Source of the DNA: Spirosoma rigui
GTDB taxonomy: Bacteria; Bacteroidota; Bacteroidia; Cytophagales; Spirosomataceae
Reading direction: 5' to 3'
Assembly (NCBI RefSeq): GCF_002067135.1
Contig: NZ_CP020105.1
Span: forward strand, 2,666,001-2,730,000
Length of the DNA stretch: 64,000 bases
The notes under the pieces: generated by a model
Told to the model about the DNA's origin: nothing
What the model saw: the letters and a program-made list of their open reading frames with translations, nothing else
Databases searched by the model: none
Part shown: piece after piece, positions 17,509 to 26,272 of the stretch
Position numbering within the stretch: position 1 is the stretch's first letter
Layout: the number at the start of each line of letters is the position of its first letter
Program-made: the position numbers and the translations under genes

Positions 17509-17802
17509 ATGTCTATGACACTCGACCAGTTTACCGCTTCGCTTTCCCAGCCCCAGCCACCCGCCAATGTGCACCCCGTTTTGCAGGCGCTCTGGTACGA
17601 TGCCAAAGGCCGTTGGGAGCCGGCCCACGACATTGCCCAAAGCCGCGAGGGCGAGCCGGCCTACGACCGGCTTCATGCCTACCTGCACCGGAAGGAAGGC
17701 GATCGCTTCAACGCAAATTACTGGTATCGGCGGGCTAAAACGACGTTTTTTGAGGGTTCGCTGGACGACGAATGGAGCGCCCTGGTTACCCAAATGTTAT
17801 AA
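17509..17802 (+). CDS. Conserved hypothetical protein, 97 residues
   Basis: A small soluble protein with the pattern HPVLQALWYDAKGRWEPAHDIAQ, then RLHAYLHRKEGD and NANYWYRRA. I recall this layout from a widespread bacterial family of roughly 90-100 residues whose function is not known; it has no DUF number I can name with certainty. It is helical, with a tetratricopeptide-like feel, and has no signal peptide. It lies 33 bases after the membrane-anchored coiled-coil gene and 85 bases before the putative protease gene, so it may belong to the same transcript. Confidence 0.7.
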   Translation: MSMTLDQFTASLSQPQPPANVHPVLQALWYDAKGRWEPAHDIAQSREGEPAYDRLHAYLHRKEGDRFNANYWYRRAKTTFFEGSLDDEWSALVTQML

Positions 17803-17887
17803 TAGGGACTGGAGGCAAATAATTGACCCGTACGCTAGTAAAAAAGGTGCTTTTTTTGCTATATTGTGGGATTATTAGACGTGCCCT

Positions 17888-19147
17888 ATGAACATAGCAT
17901 TTCGGACACTATCCATTGAGGATGGTCCGATGAATTGCGAACTAACTCGCCAACCATACTACACAAAAGAACGGGCCGACTGGGCGAATAACGCCTTCGA
18001 TCACGCCGTCAAACAGTTCCTCCGCGAGTGGATTGACCACAGCACGGTGGCGGGCAGCCATATAGAAGCCGACCCGGATACGGACCTGTTTATTGAGCAC
18101 GGAGCGCTTCGCAGCTTCTTCAAGCATAGCGATGATGCGCTGGAACGACTGCTCCGGAATGACGCCATTGCGCGGCACCTGCTCCGACCTATTTCTGAAG
18201 TCTTTTTCGAGAATGACGCCTATGAGCCAATGCTGGCTCTGTTTGAGAAGCGCATTTATAATCTGGCAGCCCACCGGGAACACCTGGAGGTGCCGTTTCG
18301 CTACAGTCCCGCTAGTCGGCAGGGTACCCACGGCGATACGGTTGGCCTGTTCGACGGGGAGGGTCAGCCGAAAGAAGACATTGGCATGTATTTTGGCACC
18401 CGGCGCTCCGATACAACGGCGTTGACCATTTTGGGCGATCAGCTCAGGCGCGAAGCCGCACTGCCTGCCCGTTTGCCCGTTCATGTGGTGACGGAAGGCT
18501 ACATGGACGAATCGCTGCGGCTCGTTCGGGGGGTTACCGAGCAACTACAGGCCGACGGTAGCGACCAACTGCAATGTTTCGTCATTCAGCGTCGCCACGC
18601 GGCCGATGATCGCCACCTGGGTGGAGCGCTTTTGTTGATGAACCCTATCAATCCGGCCGTACCGGAGCGTGTCATTTTCTGCGATACCCTGAACCCATCA
18701 GGTCAACCCCCGTGGTGGGATAAATTCAAACAGAAAGTAGATGCAGTATTTCCCCAACCAGAGGGATACCCAGCCGTTTCAGACCGGCTGGAAGACGGCG
18801 GGGTGAACCTGCAGCGGCTTCACGACGGCGTACCCGTACGGCATCAGGACATCGACTGTGCGTTTTATTCGGCATCGATGGTGCGCGCGCTGATTCAGCT
18901 GGTACAGTCGACCCCCGACCTGATCCAGACGGGCGATATCCGGAATATTGTCGCCGAGATGACCGCCCGCATGCCCGAATATTTTGAGGCTGCTAATCAG
19001 CCAAAAGATCCCGCGCTGGTACGCGCCGAGAACGTAGCGCGCCGGTGGAACACGGGCCGTGAAGCGCTGCAGAACCTGATGGGTCCCAAAGTAATCGATA
19101 TGTCCTCGCAGGAAGATCCGGACCGGTACAGCGCCGAGGTCGCCTGA
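17888..19147 (+). CDS. Putative CE-clan (Ulp1/YopJ-like) cysteine protease or acetyltransferase
   Basis: A 419-residue cytoplasmic protein with no close family I can name. The C-terminal half contains residues in the order and spacing of a CE-clan active site: His243 followed by a strand (RHLGGALLLMN), Asp266 in FCDTLNPSG after a second strand, then Gln320 and Cys324 in VRHQDIDCAFYSASM. CE-clan enzymes (Ulp1, ElaD, YopJ effectors) share a H...D...Q(4-6)C order, with a DSL-like motif after the strand. The N-terminal 150 residues are helical and unassigned. There is no secretion signal. If real, it would cleave ubiquitin-like tags or acetylate proteins. It ends a three-gene unknown cluster. The fold call is inference. 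Confidence 0.5.
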   Translation: MNIAFRTLSIEDGPMNCELTRQPYYTKERADWANNAFDHAVKQFLREWIDHSTVAGSHIEADPDTDLFIEHGALRSFFKHSDDALERLLRNDAIARHLLRPISEVFFENDAYEPMLALFEKRIYNLAAHREHLEVPFRYSPASRQGTHGDTVGLFDGEGQPKEDIGMYFGTRRSDTTALTILGDQLRREAALPARLPVHVVTEGYMDESLRLVRGVTEQLQADGSDQLQCFVIQRRHAADDRHLGGALLLMNPINPAVPERVIFCDTLNPSGQPPWWDKFKQKVDAVFPQPEGYPAVSDRLEDGGVNLQRLHDGVPVRHQDIDCAFYSASMVRALIQLVQSTPDLIQTGDIRNIVAEMTARMPEYFEAANQPKDPALVRAENVARRWNTGREALQNLMGPKVIDMSSQEDPDRYSAEVA

Positions 19148-19228
19148 TTGACCAACTCCTCAACCCAACCCCTTCCGCAACGGCGAGCCTGCGGGCCGAC
19201 CATAGGGAGCGGGATTGGGGGCAGGTAT

Positions 19229-19259
19229 AAAAAAAGGCCGCTCCCTTTCGGGAGCGACC
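19229..19259 (-). terminator. Terminator of alanine dehydrogenase
   Basis: Arms 19236-19245 and 19250-19259 form a GC-rich 10-bp stem with one G-U pair and a four-base loop. On the minus strand it is followed by a run of seven T, 50 bases past the ald stop. Confidence 0.85.
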
Positions 19260-19310
19260 TGCGTTCGTCGATGAATAAGTAATATGGTTGTCGGCAGCCA
19301 GAGCGCCGGA

Positions 19311-20441
19311 TTAAGCTACTTCTTCTTCGGCCAGCACATCGGCAACGGGCGTCAACTCCATGCCGAAGGCGTCAGCCACGCCTTTGTAAACGACCTTACC
19401 TTCTACGACGTTCAGACCCAGTTTGAGGTCCATGTTGTCGCGGCACGCCTGCTGCCAGCCTTTGTTAGCCAGTTGCAGGGCGTAGGGTAGCGTAGCGTTG
19501 GTTAGCGCAACGGTGCTCGTGTAAGGTACGGCACCCGGCATGTTGGCTACGCAATAGTGAACCACGCCGTCGATCACATAGGTCGGATCTTCGTGTGTTG
19601 TGGGCCGGCAGGTTTCAATGCAACCACCCTGATCAACGGCTACGTCGACGAGTACCGTTCCCGGACGCATCAGCTTGAGCATGTCGCGGGTGATAAGGTG
19701 GGGCGCTTTGGCACCCGGAATCAGCACGGCACCTACGATCAGATCGCAGACTTTGATCATCTCCCGAATGTTGTATTCGTTCGACATCATCGTTTGCACG
19801 TTTGGTGGCATGATGTCCGACAGATACCGCAGGCGGGGCAGGCTCACATCCATGATGGTTACGTGGGCGCCCAGACCGGCGGCCATTTTAGCCGCCTGTG
19901 TACCCACAATACCTCCGCCCAGCACCAGCACATTGGCTGGCTTCACGCCCGGTACGCCACCCAGCAGGATACCCCGGCCCTTCATAGGCTTCTCCAGGTA
20001 TTTAGCACCTTCCTGAACGGCCATCCGGCCCGCTACTTCCGACATAGGTACCAGCAGCGGCAGGCTACGATCGGGCCGCTCAACGGTTTCGTATGCCAGG
20101 CAAATGGCACCTTTTGCCAACATCGCCCTCGTCAGTTCTTCCGACGAAGCAAAGTGGAAATAGGTGAACAGCAGTTGATTTTCTTTGATGAGGTCATACT
20201 CCGACGCAATCGGCTCTTTCACCTTCATGATCATTTCGGCAATGCCATAAATGTCTTCGATGGTGGGGAGCATGATAGCACCGGCGGCAATATATTCTTC
20301 GTCTTCAAAACCGCTTCCGACGCCCGCATTGACCTGCACATGAACCGTGTGGCCATACTTACGCAGTTCGGTTACGCCGGCTGGCGTAAGGGCTACGCGG
20401 TTTTCGTTGTTTTTGATCTCTTTGGGAACACCAATAACCAT
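19311..20441 (-). CDS. ald: Alanine dehydrogenase
   Basis: The enzyme interconverts L-alanine and pyruvate with ammonia and NAD. The 376-residue protein opens MVIGVPKEIKNNENRVALTPAGV, nearly the family consensus. It has the substrate-binding KVKEPIASEY, the Rossmann loop LVLGGGIVGTQAAKMAAGLGA around residue 170 and the C-terminal YCVANMPGAVPYTSTVALTNATLPYA. Length matches the usual 370-375. Start at 20441 is preferred over a longer frame to 20582 because a perfect TAnnTTTG box (20487-20480 on the minus strand) lies between them. It is divergent from an Lrp/AsnC regulator, which often controls ald genes in response to alanine. Confidence 0.95.
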   Translation of the reverse strand: MVIGVPKEIKNNENRVALTPAGVTELRKYGHTVHVQVNAGVGSGFEDEEYIAAGAIMLPTIEDIYGIAEMIMKVKEPIASEYDLIKENQLLFTYFHFASSEELTRAMLAKGAICLAYETVERPDRSLPLLVPMSEVAGRMAVQEGAKYLEKPMKGRGILLGGVPGVKPANVLVLGGGIVGTQAAKMAAGLGAHVTIMDVSLPRLRYLSDIMPPNVQTMMSNEYNIREMIKVCDLIVGAVLIPGAKAPHLITRDMLKLMRPGTVLVDVAVDQGGCIETCRPTTHEDPTYVIDGVVHYCVANMPGAVPYTSTVALTNATLPYALQLANKGWQQACRDNMDLKLGLNVVEGKVVYKGVADAFGMELTPVADVLAEEEVA

Positions 20442-20479
20442 GTTATTCGGGTCGTTTAAGGTTGCCTTTTCTGACAATG

Positions 20480-20487
20480 CAAAGGTA
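20480..20487 (-). promoter_or_regulatory. Predicted -7 element of the ald promoter
   Basis: Minus-strand TACCTTTG, a perfect TAnnTTTG -7 box, would start transcription about 32 bases before the ald ATG. It supports the shorter coding region. The 172-base space to the lrp gene is where an Lrp operator would be expected; I could not define one. Confidence 0.55.
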
Positions 20488-20613
20488 AGTTGACAGCCTA
20501 TCTTTTCTAGTAGTGTCGAACTAATTAGGAAATGTGGTGGTAAATCGTTCTTTTCGTAGGAAATAAGTCTGCGTTCTGTCATGTTTTGTCAATAAGTCCG
20601 TAAAAAATCCGCG

Positions 20614-21078
20614 ATGGAAATTTTGGATAAAACCGACCGTATTATTCTGGGCCTGTTGCAGGCAAACGCCCGGCTAACCATTCAGGAAATAGGCCAGCAG
20701 ATCAACCTCTCCAAAACCCCCGTTCACGAACGAATCAAACGGCTGGAACGGGCCGGTATCATTGACCGGTACGTAACGATCGTGGACAAAAAAAAGGTGG
20801 GCAACGGGGTGATGGTGTATTGTCAGGTAACCCTCGACAAACAAACCCGCGATACGTTCGCCGATTTTGACGCTGCCGTGCGCGAATTGCCCGAAGTGCT
20901 CGAATGCAATCGGGTGTCGGGAACGTTTGATTACCTGCTCAAAATTGTGAGCCGCGACATTGAAACCTACAATCGGTTTTACCAGGACCGTTTGTCGGTT
21001 ATTGCCGGTACGCTCCACATCAGCAGTTTTTTTGTGATGGCCGAGATAAAAAACTCGACCGTCGTGCCGGTCGACTGA
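20614..21078 (+). CDS. Lrp/AsnC family transcriptional regulator
   Basis: A 154-residue regulator. The N-terminal helix-turn-helix is plain: LDKTDRIILGLLQANARLTIQEIGQQINLSKTPVHERIKRLERAGIIDRY. A RAM ligand-binding domain follows (GNGVMVYCQVTLDKQTRDTFADFDAAVRELPEVLECNRVSGTFDYLLKIV). Such proteins form octamers and sense amino acids. It is divergent from ald, 172 bases apart, as in the AldR/ald arrangement of other bacteria, so control of alanine catabolism is the likely job. Length and motifs are standard. Confidence 0.95.
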   Translation: MEILDKTDRIILGLLQANARLTIQEIGQQINLSKTPVHERIKRLERAGIIDRYVTIVDKKKVGNGVMVYCQVTLDKQTRDTFADFDAAVRELPEVLECNRVSGTFDYLLKIVSRDIETYNRFYQDRLSVIAGTLHISSFFVMAEIKNSTVVPVD

Positions 21079-21164
21079 GGGCCGATACCTCACTCGGGGT
21101 AGTAGAATAGGCTGATTTCAGCTTATGAAACTGAGCTGATACGTCATTCAGCTAATCCAATCGA

Positions 21165-21944
21165 ATGAAACGAAGACAGTTTGTTACCTCGTCGCTCCTG
21201 GCCGGTGCGACCCTTACGACTACTGCCCAGGCTCAGGGCACAAAGCCTGCTGCGGGCAACAAGCAGGTGTATGAATTGAGAATTTACGAAGCCCGCTTCG
21301 GATCGCCCCAGTCGAGCATTGAGAACTACCTGAAAGATGCGCTCATCCCGGCCATGAACCGCCAGGGGGCTAAAACGGTGGGCGTGTTTCGCGAAATGGG
21401 AAAGTCTGATCCCTCAAAGCTGTACGTGCTCATTCCGCACGCGTCTATGGAGAGTTACGCAACGGCAGCCAGTCGTCTGGCCAGCGACTCGGCCTTTGCA
21501 AAAGCCAGCCAGCCCTACACGGATCTGACACCCGACAAAGCCGCCTTTGCCCGTTACTCAACCTCGCTGTTGAGCGCGTTCGATGGATTGCCGCAACTGA
21601 TTGTACCTGCTAAAGAAAGCCGGATCTTTGAAATGCGTACCTACGAAGGGTACTCGGAGGATGCCGTTCGGCGGAAGGTGAAGATGTTCAACGTCGACGA
21701 GATTCCGATTTTCAATAAAGTGAAACTCAATCCGGTGTTTTTTGGTGAGGTGATTGCGGGGGAGCACATGCCTTGCCTAACCTACATGCTTACGTTCAAG
21801 GATATGGCCGAGCGCGATGCCAACTGGAAACAGTTCAGTGCCGATGCTGACTGGAAACGTATTTCGCAGGCACCCGAATACGCCAATACGGTATCGAACA
21901 TTATCCGGGTCTTTCTCGAACCCCTGGCTTTCTCACAGGTGTAA
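21165..21944 (+). CDS. NIPSNAP family protein with a Tat-like signal
   Basis: A 259-residue exported protein. The N-terminus MKRRQFVTSSLLAGATLTTTAQAQ has twin arginines followed by a hydrophobic stretch, typical of a Tat signal. Two NIPSNAP-type ferredoxin-like repeats follow: QVYELRIYEARFGS from about residue 36 and RIFEMRTYEGYSED from about residue 152, each followed by a helix and a strand. The second repeat ends in NTVSNIIRVFLEPLAFSQV, as in the family. The function of bacterial NIPSNAP proteins is not settled. It is a single gene followed by a strong bidirectional terminator shared with the convergent esterase gene. Confidence 0.88.
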   Translation: MKRRQFVTSSLLAGATLTTTAQAQGTKPAAGNKQVYELRIYEARFGSPQSSIENYLKDALIPAMNRQGAKTVGVFREMGKSDPSKLYVLIPHASMESYATAASRLASDSAFAKASQPYTDLTPDKAAFARYSTSLLSAFDGLPQLIVPAKESRIFEMRTYEGYSEDAVRRKVKMFNVDEIPIFNKVKLNPVFFGEVIAGEHMPCLTYMLTFKDMAERDANWKQFSADADWKRISQAPEYANTVSNIIRVFLEPLAFSQV

Positions 21945-22050
21945 TGAGATTGCTTCTTCGGGTTGGCATAGTATGATCCGCCGTGAACTGCAATGACTGG
22001 TCGTGGTCATACCGATTGAAACCAACGGTGCTGGCTATATAACAGGATAC

Positions 22051-22082
22051 ACAAAAGCCGGTCGATGTCGACCGGCTTTTGT
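22051..22082. terminator. Bidirectional terminator between NIPSNAP and esterase genes
   Basis: Arms 22051-22065 and 22068-22082 are perfect 15-base complements, with A- and T-runs at the two ends of the stem. It lies between convergent genes and can serve both. Confidence 0.85.
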
Positions 22083-22108
22083 GTGGTTTATAGAACAGAA
22101 AAAGCCGG

Positions 22109-23740
22109 TTACTGCTTCATGCTGAACTGATCCATGATCTGGTATCGATCGCGGTGCTGATCGGTTTCGGCGCCGCTGTTCACGTCAATACGCATGTACT
22201 GGGCCGGACCTTTGCTGGTGAGGGCCGGCCAGTTGGGCAAACCAGCTCCGTTGGGGTTGCCGGTTTTGATGAAGTTCGCGAAATAATTCTGCATCACTTC
22301 CGACACCTTGAAATCTTCGGGGGTCCAGGCGTAAACCTTGTTCAGGGGTAGGTTGCCCATCGCATATTCGATCTCGGCCGAGTGAACAGCGCCTTTGGCC
22401 GCTGGTCGGGGAGTCGCCGTACCGGTACCGCGCACCACACCACCCGCCATACCCGGAGTAGCATCACCCATTTCGGGGGTCATGGCCGGACGGGGACGGG
22501 TATAAAAATACCGATAAACAGGTTTGCTACCACCGGTTTTGGTTTGCATATCGGCCCATTTCCATGTACTGTACCCAATAAACCGGTCACCGGCCAGGGC
22601 GGTAGCAGTCTCCTCAACGGCCTCATCGCTGGCGGGTTTGTAGGCCTTGAGAACTTCGCTGGCACGGTCGCCATACAGCTTCTCAACGGCTTTCGTGTAG
22701 TTCTCCACGGTCGGTTTCTCCTGCCCCAAAATGCCGCGCGCGCCCGATTCTTCCGAGTTCCAGCCAACCAACAGGGGAACCTGCGCCTGCTCGCCATTCT
22801 CGAAAATAGCGAGGGGCGACTTGGGGAAGTAATAGCCGTCGATGGTTGAGTTGAAGCGGGGTGTTTTCGGATCGGCCGTTGCTTCGAGCAGTTGAGCTGC
22901 TGGCATGGCGCGCAGGTCGGCCAGGGATTTGGCACCTACCTGTTCGGCAAACTTAACGCCATTCTGTTCGGCTTGGGCGAGCGGCATTGGGGGCAGCGTT
23001 CCCAGCAGCGATCCACTCTCGCCAATGGCCCGGGCAAAGAGATTCTTGGCCAGGGGAGAGGCCATCTGGGCGCTCACCGAAATCGACCCGGCAGATTCAC
23101 CGGCGATGGTCACTTTTTTGGGATCGCCACCAAAAGCGGCAACATTCTGCTGCACCCATCGCAGGGCAGCAGTCTGGTCCATATAACCGTAATTGCTCGA
23201 TGCCTTATGGGGCGATTCGGCGGTTAGCTCGGGATGGGCCATAAAGCCGAAGGGCCCCAGCCTGTAGTTCACCGTAATGGCAACGATACCTTTGCGGGCC
23301 ATGCTCTCCCCATCGTAGCGGGCTTCGGAGCCATCACCGGCAATGAAACCACCACCGTAGAAATAGACCAGCACGGGTAACCGTTCCTTATCGCTTTTGG
23401 CGGGTGTCCACACGTTCAGGTACAGGCAGTCTTCACTCATACCATCCGACCGGAAGCCCATGTCGCCAAACACGGCCCGCTGCATGGCACGGGGACCGAA
23501 TTTCTTGGTCTGGCGAACGGCCGTCCAGTTCTTAACCGGCTGGGGTTCTTTCCAGCGGAGGTCGCCAACGGGGGGGGCGGCAAACGGAATGCCTTTGAAG
23601 GCGCGGATACCGCTTGCTTCGGCCACGCCCTCAACAGGGCCGTTGACCGTTTTGGCGCGGGGCGCTTCGGCGGTGGGTTGCGCAATGGCTGTCAGACTCA
23701 GCTGGACAGTCAGCAGCGACAGACTAAGCAGGATTTTCAT
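22109..23740 (-). CDS. Carboxylesterase/lipase family protein (type-B)
   Basis: A 543-residue secreted alpha/beta hydrolase. Signal peptide MKILLSLSLLTVQLSLTAIAQ. The type-B carboxylesterase signature EDCLYLNVWTP lies near residue 103, the oxyanion loop YGGGFIAGDG near 128, and the nucleophile elbow GESAGS puts the catalytic serine at 216. The GWNSEESG segment supplies the acid region, and the catalytic histidine is probably in AKGAVHSAEIEYAMGN. All family blocks are present and the length is normal. It probably hydrolyses esters in the periplasm or outside; the substrate is unknown. It is divergent from the glycine-zipper gene and convergent with the NIPSNAP gene. Confidence 0.92.
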   Translation of the reverse strand: MKILLSLSLLTVQLSLTAIAQPTAEAPRAKTVNGPVEGVAEASGIRAFKGIPFAAPPVGDLRWKEPQPVKNWTAVRQTKKFGPRAMQRAVFGDMGFRSDGMSEDCLYLNVWTPAKSDKERLPVLVYFYGGGFIAGDGSEARYDGESMARKGIVAITVNYRLGPFGFMAHPELTAESPHKASSNYGYMDQTAALRWVQQNVAAFGGDPKKVTIAGESAGSISVSAQMASPLAKNLFARAIGESGSLLGTLPPMPLAQAEQNGVKFAEQVGAKSLADLRAMPAAQLLEATADPKTPRFNSTIDGYYFPKSPLAIFENGEQAQVPLLVGWNSEESGARGILGQEKPTVENYTKAVEKLYGDRASEVLKAYKPASDEAVEETATALAGDRFIGYSTWKWADMQTKTGGSKPVYRYFYTRPRPAMTPEMGDATPGMAGGVVRGTGTATPRPAAKGAVHSAEIEYAMGNLPLNKVYAWTPEDFKVSEVMQNYFANFIKTGNPNGAGLPNWPALTSKGPAQYMRIDVNSGAETDQHRDRYQIMDQFSMKQ

Positions 23741-23948
23741 GATTGTAGGTCTAAAAAGAATAAAAGCAAATGGTTGCCAGAAGACTACTTGTTCATACAG
23801 GCCTTTGTTCCGGTTTTAATCAACTATAAACAAGGGGCCAATCCGGGGCGTTATCATACTCGTAGATTACTGGCCAATAAACCTTTTCGCAGGTTCGTTG
23901 TCCAAGCATCAGTTTTGATTTACACCACTCTGTAAACTACGTAACGCT

Positions 23949-24524
23949 ATGAGAATGATTCATGCAAGAAGTATCAGTTTGATTATACTACTGGCCCTCG
24001 TGTTTGCCGGTACCGTTGAAGCACAACAAAGACGACGCTGGAGCCCACAAGCCAAAGGTACCGCTATTGGTGTTGGGGTAGGGGGGGCCGCGGGTGCCAT
24101 CATCAACAAACGTAACCGGGTTGTAGGGGGCGTGATTGGTGGTCTGGCCGGCGGTGCCGCCGGATATGGTGTCGGGAAGTCGGTCGATAACCGGCGCAAA
24201 ACAAACGCCCGGATTGCAGCCGCTGAGCGCGAAGCTGCCGAAGCGCGCCGGGAAGCCGCGCTAGCCCGTCAGGAAGCGGCCAGTGCGGCCAACAAGCCAG
24301 CAGTGGTTGTGAACCGTCCGGCCGTGGCGCAGCGTAAGGTGTCGCCCGCAGCGGTGGGTGCAGTCGCCGGTGCGGGCCTGGGTACGGCCCTGGCCGCAAG
24401 TGCCTTCACCGCCCAGACCGTGTCAGGTCCATACCCCAGTAATACAATGTTTCTGAGTAATGCTTCGTACGGCGACCAGAACTCAGCCTACCCAACGTCG
24501 GAAGTGCGCCGGAAAAGCTGGTAG
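23949..24524 (+). CDS. Glycine-zipper (YMGG-like) exported protein
   Basis: A 191-residue protein with a signal peptide (ISLIILLALVFAGTVEAQ). A glycine-zipper region at about residues 38-78 alternates GxxxG steps: GTAIGVGVGGAAGAII, then VVGGVIGGLAGGAAGYGVG. A helical Ala/Glu/Arg-rich segment follows (residues 85-115), and a second short zipper AVGAVAGAGLGTALAA at 137-152. Such domains insert in the outer membrane or oligomerise. The function is unknown; similar proteins are common single genes in Bacteroidota. It is divergent from the esterase gene. Confidence 0.75.
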   Translation: MRMIHARSISLIILLALVFAGTVEAQQRRRWSPQAKGTAIGVGVGGAAGAIINKRNRVVGGVIGGLAGGAAGYGVGKSVDNRRKTNARIAAAEREAAEARREAALARQEAASAANKPAVVVNRPAVAQRKVSPAAVGAVAGAGLGTALAASAFTAQTVSGPYPSNTMFLSNASYGDQNSAYPTSEVRRKSW

Positions 24525-24602
24525 TTTCCATTCCCTTTGTTGACACCGGGGGAATCCCGGTGTCAACTAGTATATAGTCAATTCACCAAATTCACACACG
24601 TT

Positions 24603-25055
24603 ATGAAATCTTCCATTGGTATTTTCTTCATTGCCCTGCTCATGACTGCCTGTTCATCGGGCGATTCGGTCAATGTGCAGGACCTGAATCAGCAGTTCAT
24701 TGGTGCCTGGAATAATAAGGACACCGACAAAATCATCTCGTTCCTCGACGAAGACGTTCATTTCCTGCAGGGGAACACCCACTTCAAAGGCAAGTCCGAA
24801 GTATCCCAGAAATGGGTACGGGAGACCCTGCCTACGCTGACTGATCTTAAAACGAACGTAGTTAGCTCGGCGGTCGATACAAAAACAGCCTATGAAGCCG
24901 GTACCTACTCGGTCGATGTATTGCCCGAAACGCAGGACCAGCCGCGCGGTATTGGGGAGGGAAATTTCATCCTGCTCTGGAAAAAGGGTACCGACAACAC
25001 CTGGAAACTGAGTTATGCACAACTGGAAGGCTTACCTGTGCAGGTAAAGCAGTAA
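24603..25055 (+). CDS. SnoaL/DUF4440-like lipoprotein
   Basis: A 150-residue lipoprotein with the lipobox LLMTAC (Cys17). The mature part has the NTF2-like cone fold signature: LNQQFIGAWNNKDTDKIISFLDEDVHFLQGNTHFKGKSEV at residues 27-67, followed by alternating strands ending NTWKLSYAQL. Proteins of this type bind small ligands or act as accessory domains; most have no proven activity. Start is the ATG at 24603, since an in-frame upstream codon at 24537 would bury the signal. A perfect 20-bp hairpin follows the gene. Confidence 0.78.
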   Translation: MKSSIGIFFIALLMTACSSGDSVNVQDLNQQFIGAWNNKDTDKIISFLDEDVHFLQGNTHFKGKSEVSQKWVRETLPTLTDLKTNVVSSAVDTKTAYEAGTYSVDVLPETQDQPRGIGEGNFILLWKKGTDNTWKLSYAQLEGLPVQVKQ

Positions 25056-25105
25056 CGTACTACCAGCCGGTATGCCGGGGAGGTTGAAAGCCTTTCCGCG
25101 AATAC

Positions 25106-25153
25106 CAACACGCGAAAAGCCCGGATCATCAGGTCCGGGCTTTTCGCGTGTTG
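25106..25153. terminator. Strong bidirectional terminator-like hairpin
   Basis: Arms 25106-25125 and 25134-25153 are perfect 20-base complements with an 8-base loop, and internal A4/T4 runs. It closes the SnoaL-like gene's transcript. Confidence 0.8.
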
Positions 25154-26272
25154 GGCAGCGTATGACGAACGTACACCCGCAGCAAGGAACAGAGGTGCAC
25201 GATTGATTGAAAAGACCCGCCGTACCGGAAGCCGTAAAGCCTGACAAACCTGGTAGCTGAAAGGCGCGTTTGTGATTGATATGAGGTCTAATATAAATAT
25301 CCTTTTTGGTTTTAAAGGTTGACTTGTTGATGATAATAATTATCTTTTCTGTAGTATATATAGTTTTGAGTAAAAAATATTTAAAAATTTGTGTTGTAAC
25401 TTTTTTTAGTCAAAGCTGTGTGTTTGTACATACGAAGTGTATATAAAGGTTTGATTTTTAGTGTGCTGGTGTAAAAAAGTAACTATTAAAAAAATAAATA
25501 TAATTTAACTATTTTAATAATAAAAAAATTAAAAAGTAAGCATTGTTATATATTGTTAATAACATTAAAATCTAATAAATTTAAGTATTCGTAAGTATGT
25601 CGTTTAGGAAATACTAAATAAGGTAACAAAACAAATCTTCTTCCACCGCCATCGCTGACCTGCCGAAACCTGCCTGCCTGATAGCCAGCTGGTCAATGGA
25701 CTTCAGCTTCTGAAAAAACAATCCGCAACAAACAGACTGGTACGGGATACGCCGGAACGATGCCGGCTATCAGTGCGCAAAACCACATAGTGGACAACCC
25801 GTCAGGGATGTCCAATAGACTTTTTATTGTCCAAAAGTGAGTCGCCGGACGGACAGTAGCCGACTGGTAAGCTTCTGATCTTCAATGAAAAACAAGTAAC
25901 GATTGCTAACACCTATACCGAACGCTTATGAAAAAAGCACTCCCGCTGATCACCCGCCTGAACGGGCGGTTACATCGCCGTTGTCCACTGCTCCCAGCGG
26001 ACGCATTCGCTCTCTCCCGAAAGCAGCCGTGTCTGGCGCATATGCCGGTCGACACCGCACATACCCGGTGTTCAAAGCAGCCAGGCTAGTCGCTGGCCCT
26101 CCTGAACGGCCAGTTGGAACAAATTCAATTGTGTCTGTTTCAGTCACTTTTCGACTCTGCCCCAGGGCCAGAGTTTGCCATGTGCCGCCACTGGCTACTG
26201 CCAGCTACGTGTGGTCCCCGCTATGGGTAGTCATTATCGCCAGATGTATGGAACAACTCTAATTGACATAAC
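25154..26272. other. Gene-free region upstream of the giant surface-protein gene, with an AT-rich block
   Basis: About 1.1 kb without a confident gene. Bases 25260-25640 are strikingly AT-rich for this genome, with runs of A and T, and are followed by sequence of normal composition. A short open frame with an ATG at 25928 is listed separately. A frame at 25903-26262 in another phase lacks any protein-like feature and is not called. The AT-rich block is a good candidate for the promoter and for binding of nucleoid or silencing proteins. Confidence 0.6.
25928..26089 (+). CDS. Possible small leader or remnant ORF
   Basis: A 53-residue open frame starting MKKALPLITRLNGRLHRR. Its first 18 residues recall the unusual N-terminus of the giant protein just downstream (short hydrophobic stretch, then R-x-L-H), so it could be the decayed start of a paralogue or a leader peptide. 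The rest is not protein-like. No independent evidence of translation. Confidence 0.25.
   Translation: MKKALPLITRLNGRLHRRCPLLPADAFALSRKQPCLAHMPVDTAHTRCSKQPG

Noticed and set aside
19557..20459. 300-codon plus-strand frame opposite alanine dehydrogenase
   Set aside because: His-rich antisense shadow of a well-conserved enzyme.
25903..26262. 119-codon plus-strand frame before the giant gene
   Set aside because: Composition is unprotein-like and no family feature or signal is seen.
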